From positions 1-32,569 of the forward strand of contig JAAZCE010000040.1 in assembly GCA_012513435.1 (NCBI GenBank): a DNA stretch of 32,569 nucleotides, given 5' to 3'. Source of the stretch: Clostridiales bacterium. GTDB taxonomy: Bacteria > Bacillota > Clostridia > Peptostreptococcales > Anaerovoracaceae. The position numbers and the translations under genes are program-made. The notes under the pieces were generated by a model, which was not told the DNA's origin, made no database searches, and worked only from the letters and a program-made list of their open reading frames with translations. Of the stretch, positions 23,595 through 31,298 are shown piece by piece (within the stretch, counting starts at the first letter, position 1; each line of letters opens with the position of its first letter).

Positions 23595-24389
23595 ATGAAA
23601 AAAATCAAAATTGGGATTGCAGATGACAATAAGGAATTCTGCGAGATACTAATGGATTACTTTGCAAAGAAGGATGATATCGAACTGGTATTTATATCAC
23701 ACGACGGAATAAAGGCTGTAGAGAATATAAAAACGAAACAGCCGGAAATACTAATCCTTGATATGGTAATGCCGCATCTGGATGGCTTGGGGGTTCTGGA
23801 AACCATTAACAACACAGATCTTGAGAAGTATCCAAGGACAATAGTATTGTCGGCCGTAGGTCAGGAACCGATAACTCAGAGAGCTATCAGCCTAGGTGCC
23901 GAATACTACATAGTCAAACCATTTAACCTTGATATTTTAATGAAGAGAATACATCAGCTTTCAGGGGTCGATGACAACGAAAATAAGATGCAGTACGCAA
24001 GGGCTATACTGGCTAACAACAGCAATCACGAAGAAAAGAGCCTGGAGATAGAAATAACCAATATTATTCATGAGATAGGGGTGCCTGCTCATATCAAAGG
24101 ATATCACTATTTGAGAGATGCCATCATCATGGTGGTAAACGATATGGAGCTTCTCGGAGCAGTGACCAAGGAGCTGTATCCTGCCATTGCCAAAGCCAAC
24201 AACACCTCACCGAGCCGCGTAGAGCGAGCAATACGCCACGCAATAGAAGTGGCTTGGAACAGAGGAAAGCTGGAGACCATAAATGCCCTCTTTGGCTATA
24301 CCGTTCAAAACGACAAGGGCAAGCCCACCAACTCGGAATTTATCGCTATAATAGCTGACAAGCTTCGGATAGAAAGAAGGGCAAGCTAA
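23595..24389 (+). CDS. spo0A: Sporulation master response regulator Spo0A
   Basis: 264 aa, standard length. The N-terminal receiver domain (1-120) has the acidic pocket D10/D11, phospho-acceptor D56 in LILDMVMP, switch residue S86 and K108 in VKPF. After a short linker, the C-terminal DNA-binding effector (about 150-264) contains the near-invariant [21 protein letters not shown] recognition region. Phosphorylated Spo0A binds TTGTCGAA boxes and commits the cell to sporulation. ATG 23595 follows AGGAGAGG. Placement directly after spoIVB is the standard order in spore-formers and a strong sign that the organism can make spores. A strong terminator follows, so spo0A is the last gene of the block. 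Confidence 0.98.
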   Translation: MKKIKIGIADDNKEFCEILMDYFAKKDDIELVFISHDGIKAVENIKTKQPEILILDMVMPHLDGLGVLETINNTDLEKYPRTIVLSAVGQEPITQRAISLGAEYYIVKPFNLDILMKRIHQLSGVDDNENKMQYARAILANNSNHEEKSLEIEITNIIHEIGVPAHIKGYHYLRDAIIMVVNDMELLGAVTKELYPAIAKANNTSPSRVERAIRHAIEVAWNRGKLETINALFGYTVQNDKGKPTNSEFIAIIADKLRIERRAS

Positions 24390-24412
24390 GGGTCAAATAA
24401 AGAAGACAAAGC

Positions 24413-24456
24413 TCCCCTATTCTTGAATTGAAAGATTCAAGAATAGGGGAACTTTT
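24413..24456 (+). terminator. Strong intrinsic terminator after spo0A
   Basis: Sixteen-base perfect arms TCCCCTATTCTTGAAT (24413-24428) and ATTCAAGAATAGGGGA (24435-24450) around a six-base loop, followed by ACTTTT. It ends the spoIVB-spo0A unit. Confidence 0.92.
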
Positions 24457-24681
24457 GCAATTTATGCTACAAAAAATGTAATTGAGTGTATAATATACAT
24501 ATTGTATTTGATGAGATGCAGGAAGTTCCCAAAGCTTTATCAAATTTAAAATATTTTGCGAAAATATACCACAGTATCATATTATTTGAGCCGGATATTT
24601 GCTTGGAATCCCTCTGCATTAAGAAATATCTGTATTTACTATAATAATATTAGGTACGACATGCATATTAAAGGAGAACAT
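24457..24681 (+). promoter_or_regulatory. A/T-rich leader of pgeF with two weak promoter candidates
   Basis: This 225-base gap holds TATAAT at 24489-24494 and at 24640-24645. Neither has a good -35 box at 16-18 bases (GCTACA-like and ATTAAG-like respectively). A frame from TTG 24556 runs into pgeF but has no ribosome binding site. Apart from AAGGAG (24671-24676) before the pgeF start I see no structured element. Confidence 0.35.
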
Positions 24682-25494
24682 ATGTTGGAACAGATGAAGG
24701 GTTTTGGGAGAGGTGCTTTATACTTAGACGTTTTCAAAGAATTTAATGGCGTTAAGGCCTTCTTTTCCACAAAGGAAGGAGCTTGTGAAGGCAACCCCTA
24801 CAGGAACGAAGGAATATTCAAGAGCCTTGGCCTTGATAAAATGACGGCTGTAAGGCCCGTGCAGGTACATAAGGATAACGTAGAGGTGATAGGAGACAGG
24901 CAGCTAAGGGATGCAGCAGAGAATGCTTTACGGGAAATTATACTGCCGGATAGGGACGGGATGATAACTGATAAGGCCGATGTTTTGTTGACTACGGTTC
25001 ACGCCGATTGTATTCCTGTGTATTTTTATGACTCTGTGAGAAAAGCTATAGGCCTTGTTCACAGCGGCTGGAGAGGGACGGCTATGGGTATAGCTTCCAC
25101 AGCTATATTAAAGATGATGGAGGAATACGGTTGCCGACCCGAAGATATACAGGTATTTATAGGCCCCGGAATAAGCAGGTGCTGTTTTGAAACAGGAGCT
25201 GAGGTATACGAGGAATTCAAGAGCAAGTGGAGTTTTATAGATAATTTTGCAGATATAAAAATATCTGATTTCGGCATAGGGAAAGAGGCGAAATACTACA
25301 TAGATTTAAAGGGAATCATCTCGAGACAGCTGATAGCTATAGGATTGGATAAAGGCAATATTCAGGTGAGTGAGCACTGCACAAGCTGTGAAGACGACTT
25401 GTTCGTATCTTACAGAAGGGAAGGCGGAACGAGGATGAGAATGGGTGCAGGAATTGCTATGACAGCAAGGGAATTTACAAGTGAAATCTTCTAG
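24682..25494 (+). CDS. pgeF: Purine nucleoside phosphorylase / polyphenol oxidase family protein PgeF
   Basis: 270 aa from ATG 24682, typical for the YfiH/YlmD/PgeF family. The zinc ligands are H63 (QVHKDN), C110 (HADCIPV) and H127 (HSGWRGT); the family signatures GPGISRCCFETG and SEHCTSCEDDLFVSYRREGG follow. Homologues convert purine nucleosides (adenosine deaminase/phosphorylase activity), and in E. coli PgeF also edits peptidoglycan precursors. AAGGAG at 24671-24676 fixes the start; an upstream in-frame TTG at 24556 would add 42 unrelated residues. The gene's last 20 bases overlap the end of the convergent minus-strand gene, and no terminator separates the two. Confidence 0.93.
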   Translation: MLEQMKGFGRGALYLDVFKEFNGVKAFFSTKEGACEGNPYRNEGIFKSLGLDKMTAVRPVQVHKDNVEVIGDRQLRDAAENALREIILPDRDGMITDKADVLLTTVHADCIPVYFYDSVRKAIGLVHSGWRGTAMGIASTAILKMMEEYGCRPEDIQVFIGPGISRCCFETGAEVYEEFKSKWSFIDNFADIKISDFGIGKEAKYYIDLKGIISRQLIAIGLDKGNIQVSEHCTSCEDDLFVSYRREGGTRMRMGAGIAMTAREFTSEIF

Positions 25495-26137
25495 TGAGCT
25501 CCTGGCGTATTTCCTTACCTTGGAACAGGACTATTCCTGATAGACATACTATGCTGCAGGATATGCAGATTACCGAAGGAATGTTTTCATAGAGCAAACC
25601 CAGAGCGTAGAACAAAATAGGGATAAACCCAAAGACGATATCCAGTATGAGACATATGAGATATTCGTTTGCCGGAATGTTTGTAAGCTTAGACAGAAGT
25701 GCCATGGATAGCATGGCAACGGTGAAAATCAAAGGCACCGCATAGCTTAGGGACCAACCGTTCCAGTGGGCTAGGAAATCAAAGAGAACACATAAAAAAG
25801 ATATGAAAATAGCCTGTGTCGTTATATTTTGCGGCAGGCTTTTTCTCTGTTTCACAGCATAATAGAGACTGAACCAAAAACCGGCCAGGCCTACGAGAAC
25901 GTAGAGAGCCCAATGCCCTGTTTGCCGCAGGAGAATATTAACCGCTGAAGCAGCTACTCCGCCTACTATAGTACAGAATAAAAGCATTCTAAAAAAGCCG
26001 CGGTACTGACTGTAGACCGTGTGTACTTCAGGGTAGCAGGCCTTTTCTTCCGATACTCCGCTGAGTCTTGACTGGCACAAAGGACAGTGCTGCAAATCGC
26101 CACGGACAGAAACTCTACAATTATCACAGTACTTCAT
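25475..26137 (-). CDS. Zinc-ribbon plus six-helix membrane protein (DUF6320-like)
   Basis: 220 aa. The N-terminus MKYCDNCRVSVRGDLQHCPLC holds two CxxC pairs (C4-C7 and C18-C21) forming a zinc ribbon. After a linker there are about six closely spaced membrane helices (residues about 50-205) and a short basic tail. It resembles the DUF6320 family, whose function I do not know; the name is from memory. It is the last gene of a three-gene minus-strand cassette: its ATG overlaps the acyltransferase stop by one base (TAATG). The 3' end overlaps pgeF by 20 bases. The role may be to anchor or feed the hydrolase/acyltransferase pair at the membrane. Confidence 0.8.
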   Translation of the reverse strand: MKYCDNCRVSVRGDLQHCPLCQSRLSGVSEEKACYPEVHTVYSQYRGFFRMLLFCTIVGGVAASAVNILLRQTGHWALYVLVGLAGFWFSLYYAVKQRKSLPQNITTQAIFISFLCVLFDFLAHWNGWSLSYAVPLIFTVAMLSMALLSKLTNIPANEYLICLILDIVFGFIPILFYALGLLYENIPSVICISCSIVCLSGIVLFQGKEIRQELTRRFHL

Positions 26138-27384
26138 TACATTTTTTCCTCCATAGCATTAGATGAAATATCTACTTCTATCTCCTCGTCGGTAAGCATT
26201 CTAAAAAAGGCTTTTTCTATATCGGAACTTATGTGGGGATTTGTGCAGCTTACACTTAGAAGATTGTCAAAGGTACATATACTTGCCTGGAATTTACAGG
26301 TTGAGGCGCATACGTCAAACGCTTTGACATAAGGCTCAAGCTCCGGATCCAGCTTTATTTTGCCTACGTTGGAGACAGTAGCGGTTATGCCTCGCAGATT
26401 CCTTTTGTAAATTATTCTCAGGATAAAGGTTTTAAGAAAAAGCGGAGCCATTTTGGCAAAAATATTGTGCTCTGCCTGACTTTGCTCATCCATTTGGCGG
26501 CTTAAAAAGTCGGCGTTAAGGCTTTCATTAAACTGTCGCTGGACTGAAGCTATAATATCCTCCAGATTCCCGGAACCTGTTTTCCAGTGATAGGAAACGT
26601 ACATAGCGCCGAAAAAGTTCCTGGCCGATGCGGAAGGAAAGTAGCTTCTGAGATTAACAGGTACGGATAAGACTATCGGCTTCTTCCTTTCGCGGGCAGT
26701 AACATTTTCGCCGATGGCACGTATCACAAAAGCACAGATAAGAACTGTTACGGTGACATCATATTTCTTAGCCAGCATATAGATTTTGTATGAAGGAAGT
26801 CTGCCAGTGATATTTCGCAAAAAATTCTCGCTGTATTTGAAGCCCTGAAGCCTGCAAGCAGGAGAGGGCTCGGAACGCTTTATCTTTTCTCCGGAATAAT
26901 ATTTGTCGTAGCTGTCGTCTTTTCTTTGAGAAAGAGAAGCGTCTATAGTCGTCTTAGGCATGGGCAGGTCCTCAGCGAGGGAAATGTATTTTGATATCAA
27001 GGTTTTAAAGAAGAGTATAGCGCTTGTTCCGTCGGAAAGCACATGATAGACCTCCAGGTTGACTCTTTTGTTAAAGTATGTGACCTCAAAGAGAAGCTTT
27101 TTTGTCCTGGTGCATCTCATGTCCCCGCACACCCTGCGGGTCTCAGGCTCTACAGTGGTCTTTATATCGCTTTCTTCAAGATAATACCAGAAGAAGCCCT
27201 TTTTAAGGACGACCCTATAAGAAGGGAAAAGTTCTAAAGTGGATTCAAGGGCGCTTTGGAGCAGGGCACGCTTTACATCCTGACGAAGTTCACAGGAAAA
27301 CCTGAAGACCTGAGTTTCTGTTTTTTCTGTGCCTGCAACAAATATTTTCGCCGCATGGTCCAGTGCTGTCCAATTGTTTTTCAT
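26137..27384 (-). CDS. Condensation-type acyltransferase (alcohol acetyltransferase-like)
   Basis: 415 aa with the two-lobed condensation/chloramphenicol-acetyltransferase fold. The catalytic motif HVLSDG (H114-G119) fits the HxxxDG consensus with H114 as the base; a second structural region lies near VLSVPVNLRSYFPS (about 230-245) and GAMYVSYHW. Such enzymes move an acyl group from CoA or a carrier to a hydroxyl or amine. The substrate is unknown; the alpha/beta hydrolase gene 2 bases upstream (higher coordinates) suggests a lipid or ester pathway in which one makes and the other cleaves the same kind of bond. It lacks the double His (HHxxxDG) of peptide-synthetase condensation domains. Residues 80-100 are Cys/Arg-rich. 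Confidence 0.82.
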   Translation of the reverse strand: MKNNWTALDHAAKIFVAGTEKTETQVFRFSCELRQDVKRALLQSALESTLELFPSYRVVLKKGFFWYYLEESDIKTTVEPETRRVCGDMRCTRTKKLLFEVTYFNKRVNLEVYHVLSDGTSAILFFKTLISKYISLAEDLPMPKTTIDASLSQRKDDSYDKYYSGEKIKRSEPSPACRLQGFKYSENFLRNITGRLPSYKIYMLAKKYDVTVTVLICAFVIRAIGENVTARERKKPIVLSVPVNLRSYFPSASARNFFGAMYVSYHWKTGSGNLEDIIASVQRQFNESLNADFLSRQMDEQSQAEHNIFAKMAPLFLKTFILRIIYKRNLRGITATVSNVGKIKLDPELEPYVKAFDVCASTCKFQASICTFDNLLSVSCTNPHISSDIEKAFFRMLTDEEIEVDISSNAMEEKM

Positions 27385-27386
27385 AG

Positions 27387-28322
27387 TTATTCTGCCTCAC
27401 AGTTGTGTTTATCTAAAAATCTAAGAATTAAATCATAGGTGCGTTGCACATGGATAAATCTCTTTGGCAGGGAAAAGAATCCATGAAGTGCATCTTTCAT
27501 CCTGTACTGCTCAACGTTATTCCCGAAGGTCCTGAGTTTTTCACCGTAGGCTTCGCCCTCATCTCTGAGAGGGTCATATTCGGCGGTTATCAAGAGGGTG
27601 CGGGGCTGGTTTGACAGGTCGTCAGCCAAAAGGGGGGCAAAATACGGACTGTAAAAATCATGGGCATTCTGAATATATAAATCCACATAATCGCAGATAC
27701 GTTTTGATGTAAGTAGGTAGCTTTTGCCGTATGCACGGACAGACTCGAACTTTGAATTCTCGCTGTGGTCGTTCCAGGTTGCCGGATACAAAAGTATCTG
27801 ATTCTTGAATACAAATGTATTATTATCCCTTGCCATCAGGTTGATACATGCGGCAAGGTTGGCACCGGCACTGTCACCTATGAGTATCATTTTTTCCGGG
27901 TCAAGTTCAAAGGCTCGACTGTTTTCACAGATGGTCATAGCGGCGTGATAGCAGTCTCTAAGTCCACATGGAAAGGGATGTTCAGGAGCGAGCCTGTAGT
28001 CCACGGACATGACACGCCGACCTGTAGCGCTGGCAAGAGAAGCACATGGTTTGGTATATGTGTCTATATCACCGAGGACCCATCCTCCACCGTGAAAAAA
28101 GAGGAATACTTCATCGGAGGTTTTCTCTTCAGGATGAAAAACTCGTATAGGAATCTCTTCCTCATCCAAGTGAATCTTGAAATCACTTATTTTATAAAAG
28201 AGTTTCACAGGAGTGACTACCTTGCTGTTGACGCTTCTGTACAGCTTGTAATTTTTCTTAAGGTCAACTTCTTTGTAAGATAAGGCTTTGAGAGCTGCAT
28301 GCATAAATTTGTTTATTGCCAT
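27387..28322 (-). CDS. Alpha/beta hydrolase of the hormone-sensitive-lipase family
   Basis: 311 aa. The oxyanion-hole motif HGGGW (77-81), the nucleophile elbow GDSAG (S151), the acid D250 in EYDPLRDEGE and the His H280 in DALHGFF give a complete catalytic triad. This is the HSL/bacterial esterase IV group (carboxylesterases and acetyl esterases). No signal peptide is visible, so it is cytoplasmic. It is first in a minus-strand cassette with a condensation-type acyltransferase and a zinc-ribbon membrane protein, with gaps of 2 and -1 bases. AGGAGG precedes ATG 28322. A 20-base palindrome lies over its predicted promoter, hinting at control by a dimeric repressor. Confidence 0.92.
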   Translation of the reverse strand: MAINKFMHAALKALSYKEVDLKKNYKLYRSVNSKVVTPVKLFYKISDFKIHLDEEEIPIRVFHPEEKTSDEVFLFFHGGGWVLGDIDTYTKPCASLASATGRRVMSVDYRLAPEHPFPCGLRDCYHAAMTICENSRAFELDPEKMILIGDSAGANLAACINLMARDNNTFVFKNQILLYPATWNDHSENSKFESVRAYGKSYLLTSKRICDYVDLYIQNAHDFYSPYFAPLLADDLSNQPRTLLITAEYDPLRDEGEAYGEKLRTFGNNVEQYRMKDALHGFFSLPKRFIHVQRTYDLILRFLDKHNCEAE

Positions 28323-28349
28323 TGGTTATGTCCTCCTGAGGTATAAAGC

Positions 28350-28369
28350 AACTTTATCATAGTAAAGTT
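28350..28369. promoter_or_regulatory. Palindromic operator candidate of the hydrolase cassette
   Basis: AACTTTA (28350-28356), six-base centre, TAAAGTT (28363-28369): a 20-base interrupted palindrome with seven-base perfect arms, covering the -10 box and most of the spacer of the minus-strand promoter. Confidence 0.55.
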
Positions 28370-28379
28370 ACCACGTCAA
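28351..28379 (-). promoter_or_regulatory. Candidate promoter of the hydrolase cassette
   Basis: On the minus strand TTGACG (28379-28374), 17-base spacer, TAAAGT (28356-28351). The -35 is good (five of six), the -10 matches four of six. Start would be near 28344, about 22 bases before ATG 28322. Confidence 0.5.
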
Positions 28380-28438
28380 TGTGAAGTTTTGAGTGCTCTT
28401 TTTAATGTAAACAATATGTAAATTCACGTTGGCAGTCA

Positions 28439-28468
28439 TTGACATATAACAGAGATATCCCATATAAT
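28439..28468 (+). promoter_or_regulatory. Near-consensus sigma-A promoter for popT
   Basis: TTGACA (28439-28444), 18-base spacer, TATAAT (28463-28468). Start near 28475 gives a leader of about 31 bases. Confidence 0.82.
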
Positions 28469-28505
28469 TGGGAACAGCTGAAGATGAGAGGACAGGTCTG
28501 AATTT

Positions 28506-29330
28506 ATGCGTGAGGGTAAAGAGGGAATTATCAGGGAAAACGGAAACGGGGCAACCATAACAAAGGGTCTTGTTGTAGGCGGAACGATGTTGATTCCCGG
28601 AGTTAGCGGTGGCTCTATGGCTATGATACTGGGAATATACGACGATTTGATTTCATCCGTGAGTTCCTTTATGAAAAGCAAACGTAAGAATTTCCTTTTT
28701 CTTCTGTTGTTTGCTGCAGGTGGAGGCTTAGGGATTTTTTTGTTTGCAAAGCCGCTGCTCAGCTTGATAGAAATGTATCCCATGCCTATGCTCTATTTCT
28801 TTATGGGAGCTGTGCTGGGAGGTGTGCCCCTTATTGTCAAAAAGTCTCAGATAAAAGGCTTTTCCTTTAAAAGCGTATTTTGCGTGGTTCTTGGTGTGGT
28901 ATCTGTATTCCTTATATCACTGCTGCCTGAAGAATCGTCTCAGAGTGCCATGGCACCGGGAGTGGAAAGCGTAATGTTTCTGGTCCTTGCAGGATTTATT
29001 GCTGCTGTGGCGTTGGTGCTTCCTGGAATAAGTGTCTCCTATCTGCTTCTTGTAATGGGCCTCTATGATGAGGTTATGAGGGCTATAAGCCACTTCTATA
29101 TGCCATTTCTACTGCCCTTGGGAATTGGGCTGCTTCTAGGGATAGTATTGACGACTAAGCTCCTGGAAAGGGCGATGGTAAGGCATCCTCATTCCACATA
29201 TCTTATTATACTTGGCTTCGTCCTGGGTTCAATGGTGGAGATATTCCCCGGAGTCCCTTCCGGAATAGACATACTCATATGTCTGATAACGCTGGTAGCG
29301 GGGTTTGGAATCATAAAGCTCATATCTTAA
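28506..29330 (+). CDS. popT: Undecaprenyl-phosphate transporter PopT (DUF368)
   Basis: 274 aa with about eight hydrophobic segments. The repeated re-entrant motifs IPGVSGGSMAMILGIYDDLI (about 30-50) and VLPGISVSYLLLVMGLYDEV (about 174-194) are the hallmark of DUF368. Members were shown in 2022 to return undecaprenyl phosphate, the lipid carrier of cell-wall synthesis, across the membrane. The gene stands alone behind a near-consensus promoter. The ribosome binding site (GAGAGGA) is far from ATG 28506, so translation may be modest or the true start may differ slightly. Gene symbol by family analogy. Confidence 0.9.
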   Translation: MREGKEGIIRENGNGATITKGLVVGGTMLIPGVSGGSMAMILGIYDDLISSVSSFMKSKRKNFLFLLLFAAGGGLGIFLFAKPLLSLIEMYPMPMLYFFMGAVLGGVPLIVKKSQIKGFSFKSVFCVVLGVVSVFLISLLPEESSQSAMAPGVESVMFLVLAGFIAAVALVLPGISVSYLLLVMGLYDEVMRAISHFYMPFLLPLGIGLLLGIVLTTKLLERAMVRHPHSTYLIILGFVLGSMVEIFPGVPSGIDILICLITLVAGFGIIKLIS

Positions 29331-29369
29331 ATATGATCCGTTTCATTAAATAACATGAGCGTATCTTTA

Positions 29370-29426
29370 CATATTGAGAGCAATATGGTATATTACATGT
29401 GTCAATACACATGACGATACATATTG
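29370..29426. promoter_or_regulatory. Array of palindromic sites before the cysteine hydrolase gene
   Basis: CATATTG-agag-CAATATG (29370-29387) and CATGTGT-caat-ACACATG (29396-29413) are perfect 7-4-7 inverted repeats whose centres are 26 bases apart; a third CATATTG half-site follows at 29420-29426. The second palindrome overlaps the -35 region of the predicted promoter. This looks like a multi-site operator. Confidence 0.6.
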
Positions 29427-29441
29427 GAATTTACGTATAAT
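29411..29441 (+). promoter_or_regulatory. Candidate promoter of the cysteine hydrolase gene
   Basis: TATAAT at 29436-29441 is perfect. The -35 is weak: ATGACG (29411-29416) with a 19-base spacer. A weak -35 overlapped by palindromes would suit a regulated, possibly activated, promoter. Confidence 0.5.
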
Positions 29442-29461
29442 ATAGAAAAGAGGCAAATGAA

Positions 29462-30022
29462 ATGGAAAACAAAAAAACCGCAGTTATTGTAGTCGATATG
29501 CTACAGGATTTTGTTTACGGAGCACTGACTTGTGACCGTGGAAAGGCTATCGTTCCTAAGACAGCAGAGCTTTTGGAAGCTGCAAGAAAAAACGACGTTG
29601 TGGTTATCTTCTCAAATGATGAACATATCCCTGAAATAGACAGAGAATTTGAAGTGTGGGGACCTCATGCTGTAATGGGAACCCCAGGAGCAGAGGTTAT
29701 TCCGGAGTTAGGCGTGTGCAGTAAGGATTATGTCGTTCCTAAGCGTAGGTACAGTGGATTTTTCCAGACATCATTGGACGCACTTTTAAGAGAGCTTGGA
29801 ATTGAAGATGTTATTATGACAGGTCTTCATGCCCACATGTGTGTTAGGCATACAAGTGCAGATGCATTCCAGCTAGGTTATAACGTTAAGGTTGCCAGCG
29901 ATGCTACAGACAGCTTTACTGAGGAAGACTATAATATGGGAATCAAGTATCTTAAGGAAGTTTATGGTGCAGAGGTTAAAACTGTAGATGAATGGATAGA
30001 AATATTCAAGGCAGGAAAATAA
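29462..30022 (+). CDS. Nicotinamidase-like cysteine hydrolase (isochorismatase superfamily)
   Basis: 186 aa. The catalytic triad is D12 (VVDMLQDF), K94 (VPKRRYSGF) and C127 (HAHMCVRHTSADA). D53, H55 and H69 (SNDEH, GPH) occupy the positions of the metal-binding Asp/His/His of nicotinamidases, so amide hydrolysis of nicotinamide to nicotinate is the best guess, though related amidases share the layout. Cytoplasmic. Codons are more biased (many GTT, GAA, CTT) than in neighbouring genes, which may mean high expression. ATG 29462 follows GAGGCAAATGAA, a fair site. It stands alone between popT and the pyr operon, behind an array of palindromes. No NAD-pathway genes are nearby. Confidence 0.88.
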   Translation: MENKKTAVIVVDMLQDFVYGALTCDRGKAIVPKTAELLEAARKNDVVVIFSNDEHIPEIDREFEVWGPHAVMGTPGAEVIPELGVCSKDYVVPKRRYSGFFQTSLDALLRELGIEDVIMTGLHAHMCVRHTSADAFQLGYNVKVASDATDSFTEEDYNMGIKYLKEVYGAEVKTVDEWIEIFKAGK

Positions 30023-30027
30023 AATCC

Positions 30028-30056
30028 TTGACACCAATACTGCTCTGTGGTTTAAT
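30028..30056 (+). promoter_or_regulatory. Sigma-A promoter of the pyr operon
   Basis: TTGACA (30028-30033), 17-base spacer, TTTAAT (30051-30056), starting only 6 bases after the preceding stop codon. Start near 30063. I see no PyrR-type attenuator or terminator in the short leader to 30110. Confidence 0.78.
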
Positions 30057-30110
30057 AGAAAAAATGCCTGGAAGACAGGAGCTGTTAGATTAGTTGGGAG
30101 CGATGGTAAT

Positions 30111-31298
30111 ATGATACGAAACGATTGTGATAGAAGAAGATCGAGGTTTAGATTTAAAGGTTTCTTTTGTTCCGATTGTTATATTTTACCCGGTTTTACA
30201 GATGTACACGTACATTTGAGAGAGCCGGGTTTTTCTTATAAGGAGACCGTTAGGACAGGAACTATGGCAGCGGCGGCAGGAGGTTTTACCGATATTGTGT
30301 CGATGCCAAATCTGGAGCCGTGTCCAGATTGTCTGCCGAATTTGCAGAAGCAACGGGATATAATACAGCAAGATGCGCTGGTAAATGTTCACCCCTGTGG
30401 AGCCATTACCGTGGGAGAAGAAGGCAATGCTATTTCTTCCATGGATGATATGGCTCCTTTTTTAATAGGATTTTCCGATGACGGAGTGGGAGTGGCTTCT
30501 GACGAGGTCATGAAAGCGGCTATGAGCAAAGCAAGGAGCCTAGATAGGATAATACTGGCTCACTGCGAGGATAGGGATTATACAAGACAAAGCTCTGAGG
30601 CTGAATGGAAACAGCTGGAGCGGGATTTGAAGTTAGCAGAGGAGACAGGGTGCAGATACCATATGTGTCACCTTTCATGCAGGGAATCGGTAGAGCTTAT
30701 AAGAGCAGCCAAGAAAAAGGGGCTAGATGTTTCCTGTGAGACTGCGCCCCATTATCTTCTGCTGTCGCGGGAGATGATATACGACGACGGCAAGTTTAAG
30801 ATGAACCCGCCTTTAAAAGAGAGAAAAGACAGGCAGGCATTAATAGAGGCAGTAAGGGATGGAACCATAGATATGATAGCTACGGACCATGCCCCTCATA
30901 GCAGAGAGGAAAAATCTGGGGGAATGAAGAATAGCACCTACGGTATAGTCGGACTTGAGACAGCTTTTCCCCTTCTTTACACGAAGCTGGTTTTGACAGG
31001 GATTATAAGTTTTGACCGTTTAATAGAGCTGATGTACGTAAATCCCGGAAAGCGTTTCGGATTGAAAAGGGCAGATATTGAAGATGAGCTTAGAAGTGAG
31101 AACCCTACGTTTACGGTATGGAATCTAGATGAGGAATACAGTATAGACCCTGAAAAATTCTTTTCAAAGGGAAGGAGCACTCCCTTTGAAGGTATTACCG
31201 TAAGGGGCAGATGTCTTGCCACCGTAATAGAGGGGAATCTTGTATGGGAAAGGAATGAAGAAAATGAAGACGAGAATTTTAAAGATAGGATCAAATGA
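30111..31298 (+). CDS. pyrC: Dihydroorotase, with abnormal N-terminus
   Basis: 395 aa. From residue 26 the sequence is a normal class I dihydroorotase: ILPGFTDVHVHLREPG (metal His pair), SMPNLEPCPD, GFSDDGVGV, LAHCED, SCETAPHYLLL and the catalytic IATDHAPHS. It closes carbamoyl aspartate to dihydroorotate in pyrimidine synthesis. Normal enzymes are about 420-430 aa and begin with a 50-residue beta-sandwich segment before the LPGFTDxHVH motif; here only 25 odd, Arg/Cys-rich residues precede it. The +1 frame over 30115-30171 reads more like protein, so an early frameshift is possible. ATG 30111 is the best start in frame (GGGAG ten bases upstream). pyrK overlaps its 3' end. Confidence 0.88.
   Translation: MIRNDCDRRRSRFRFKGFFCSDCYILPGFTDVHVHLREPGFSYKETVRTGTMAAAAGGFTDIVSMPNLEPCPDCLPNLQKQRDIIQQDALVNVHPCGAITVGEEGNAISSMDDMAPFLIGFSDDGVGVASDEVMKAAMSKARSLDRIILAHCEDRDYTRQSSEAEWKQLERDLKLAEETGCRYHMCHLSCRESVELIRAAKKKGLDVSCETAPHYLLLSREMIYDDGKFKMNPPLKERKDRQALIEAVRDGTIDMIATDHAPHSREEKSGGMKNSTYGIVGLETAFPLLYTKLVLTGIISFDRLIELMYVNPGKRFGLKRADIEDELRSENPTFTVWNLDEEYSIDPEKFFSKGRSTPFEGITVRGRCLATVIEGNLVWERNEENEDENFKDRIK

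Noticed and set aside
24556-24681. Upstream TTG extension of pgeF
   Set aside because: Adds 42 residues unlike the family, with no ribosome binding site, while AAGGAG lies just before ATG 24682.
31240-31263. Earlier pyrK starts at TTG 31240 and ATG 31255
   Set aside because: Ribosome binding site spacing fits only ATG 31264, and the conserved sequence begins there.
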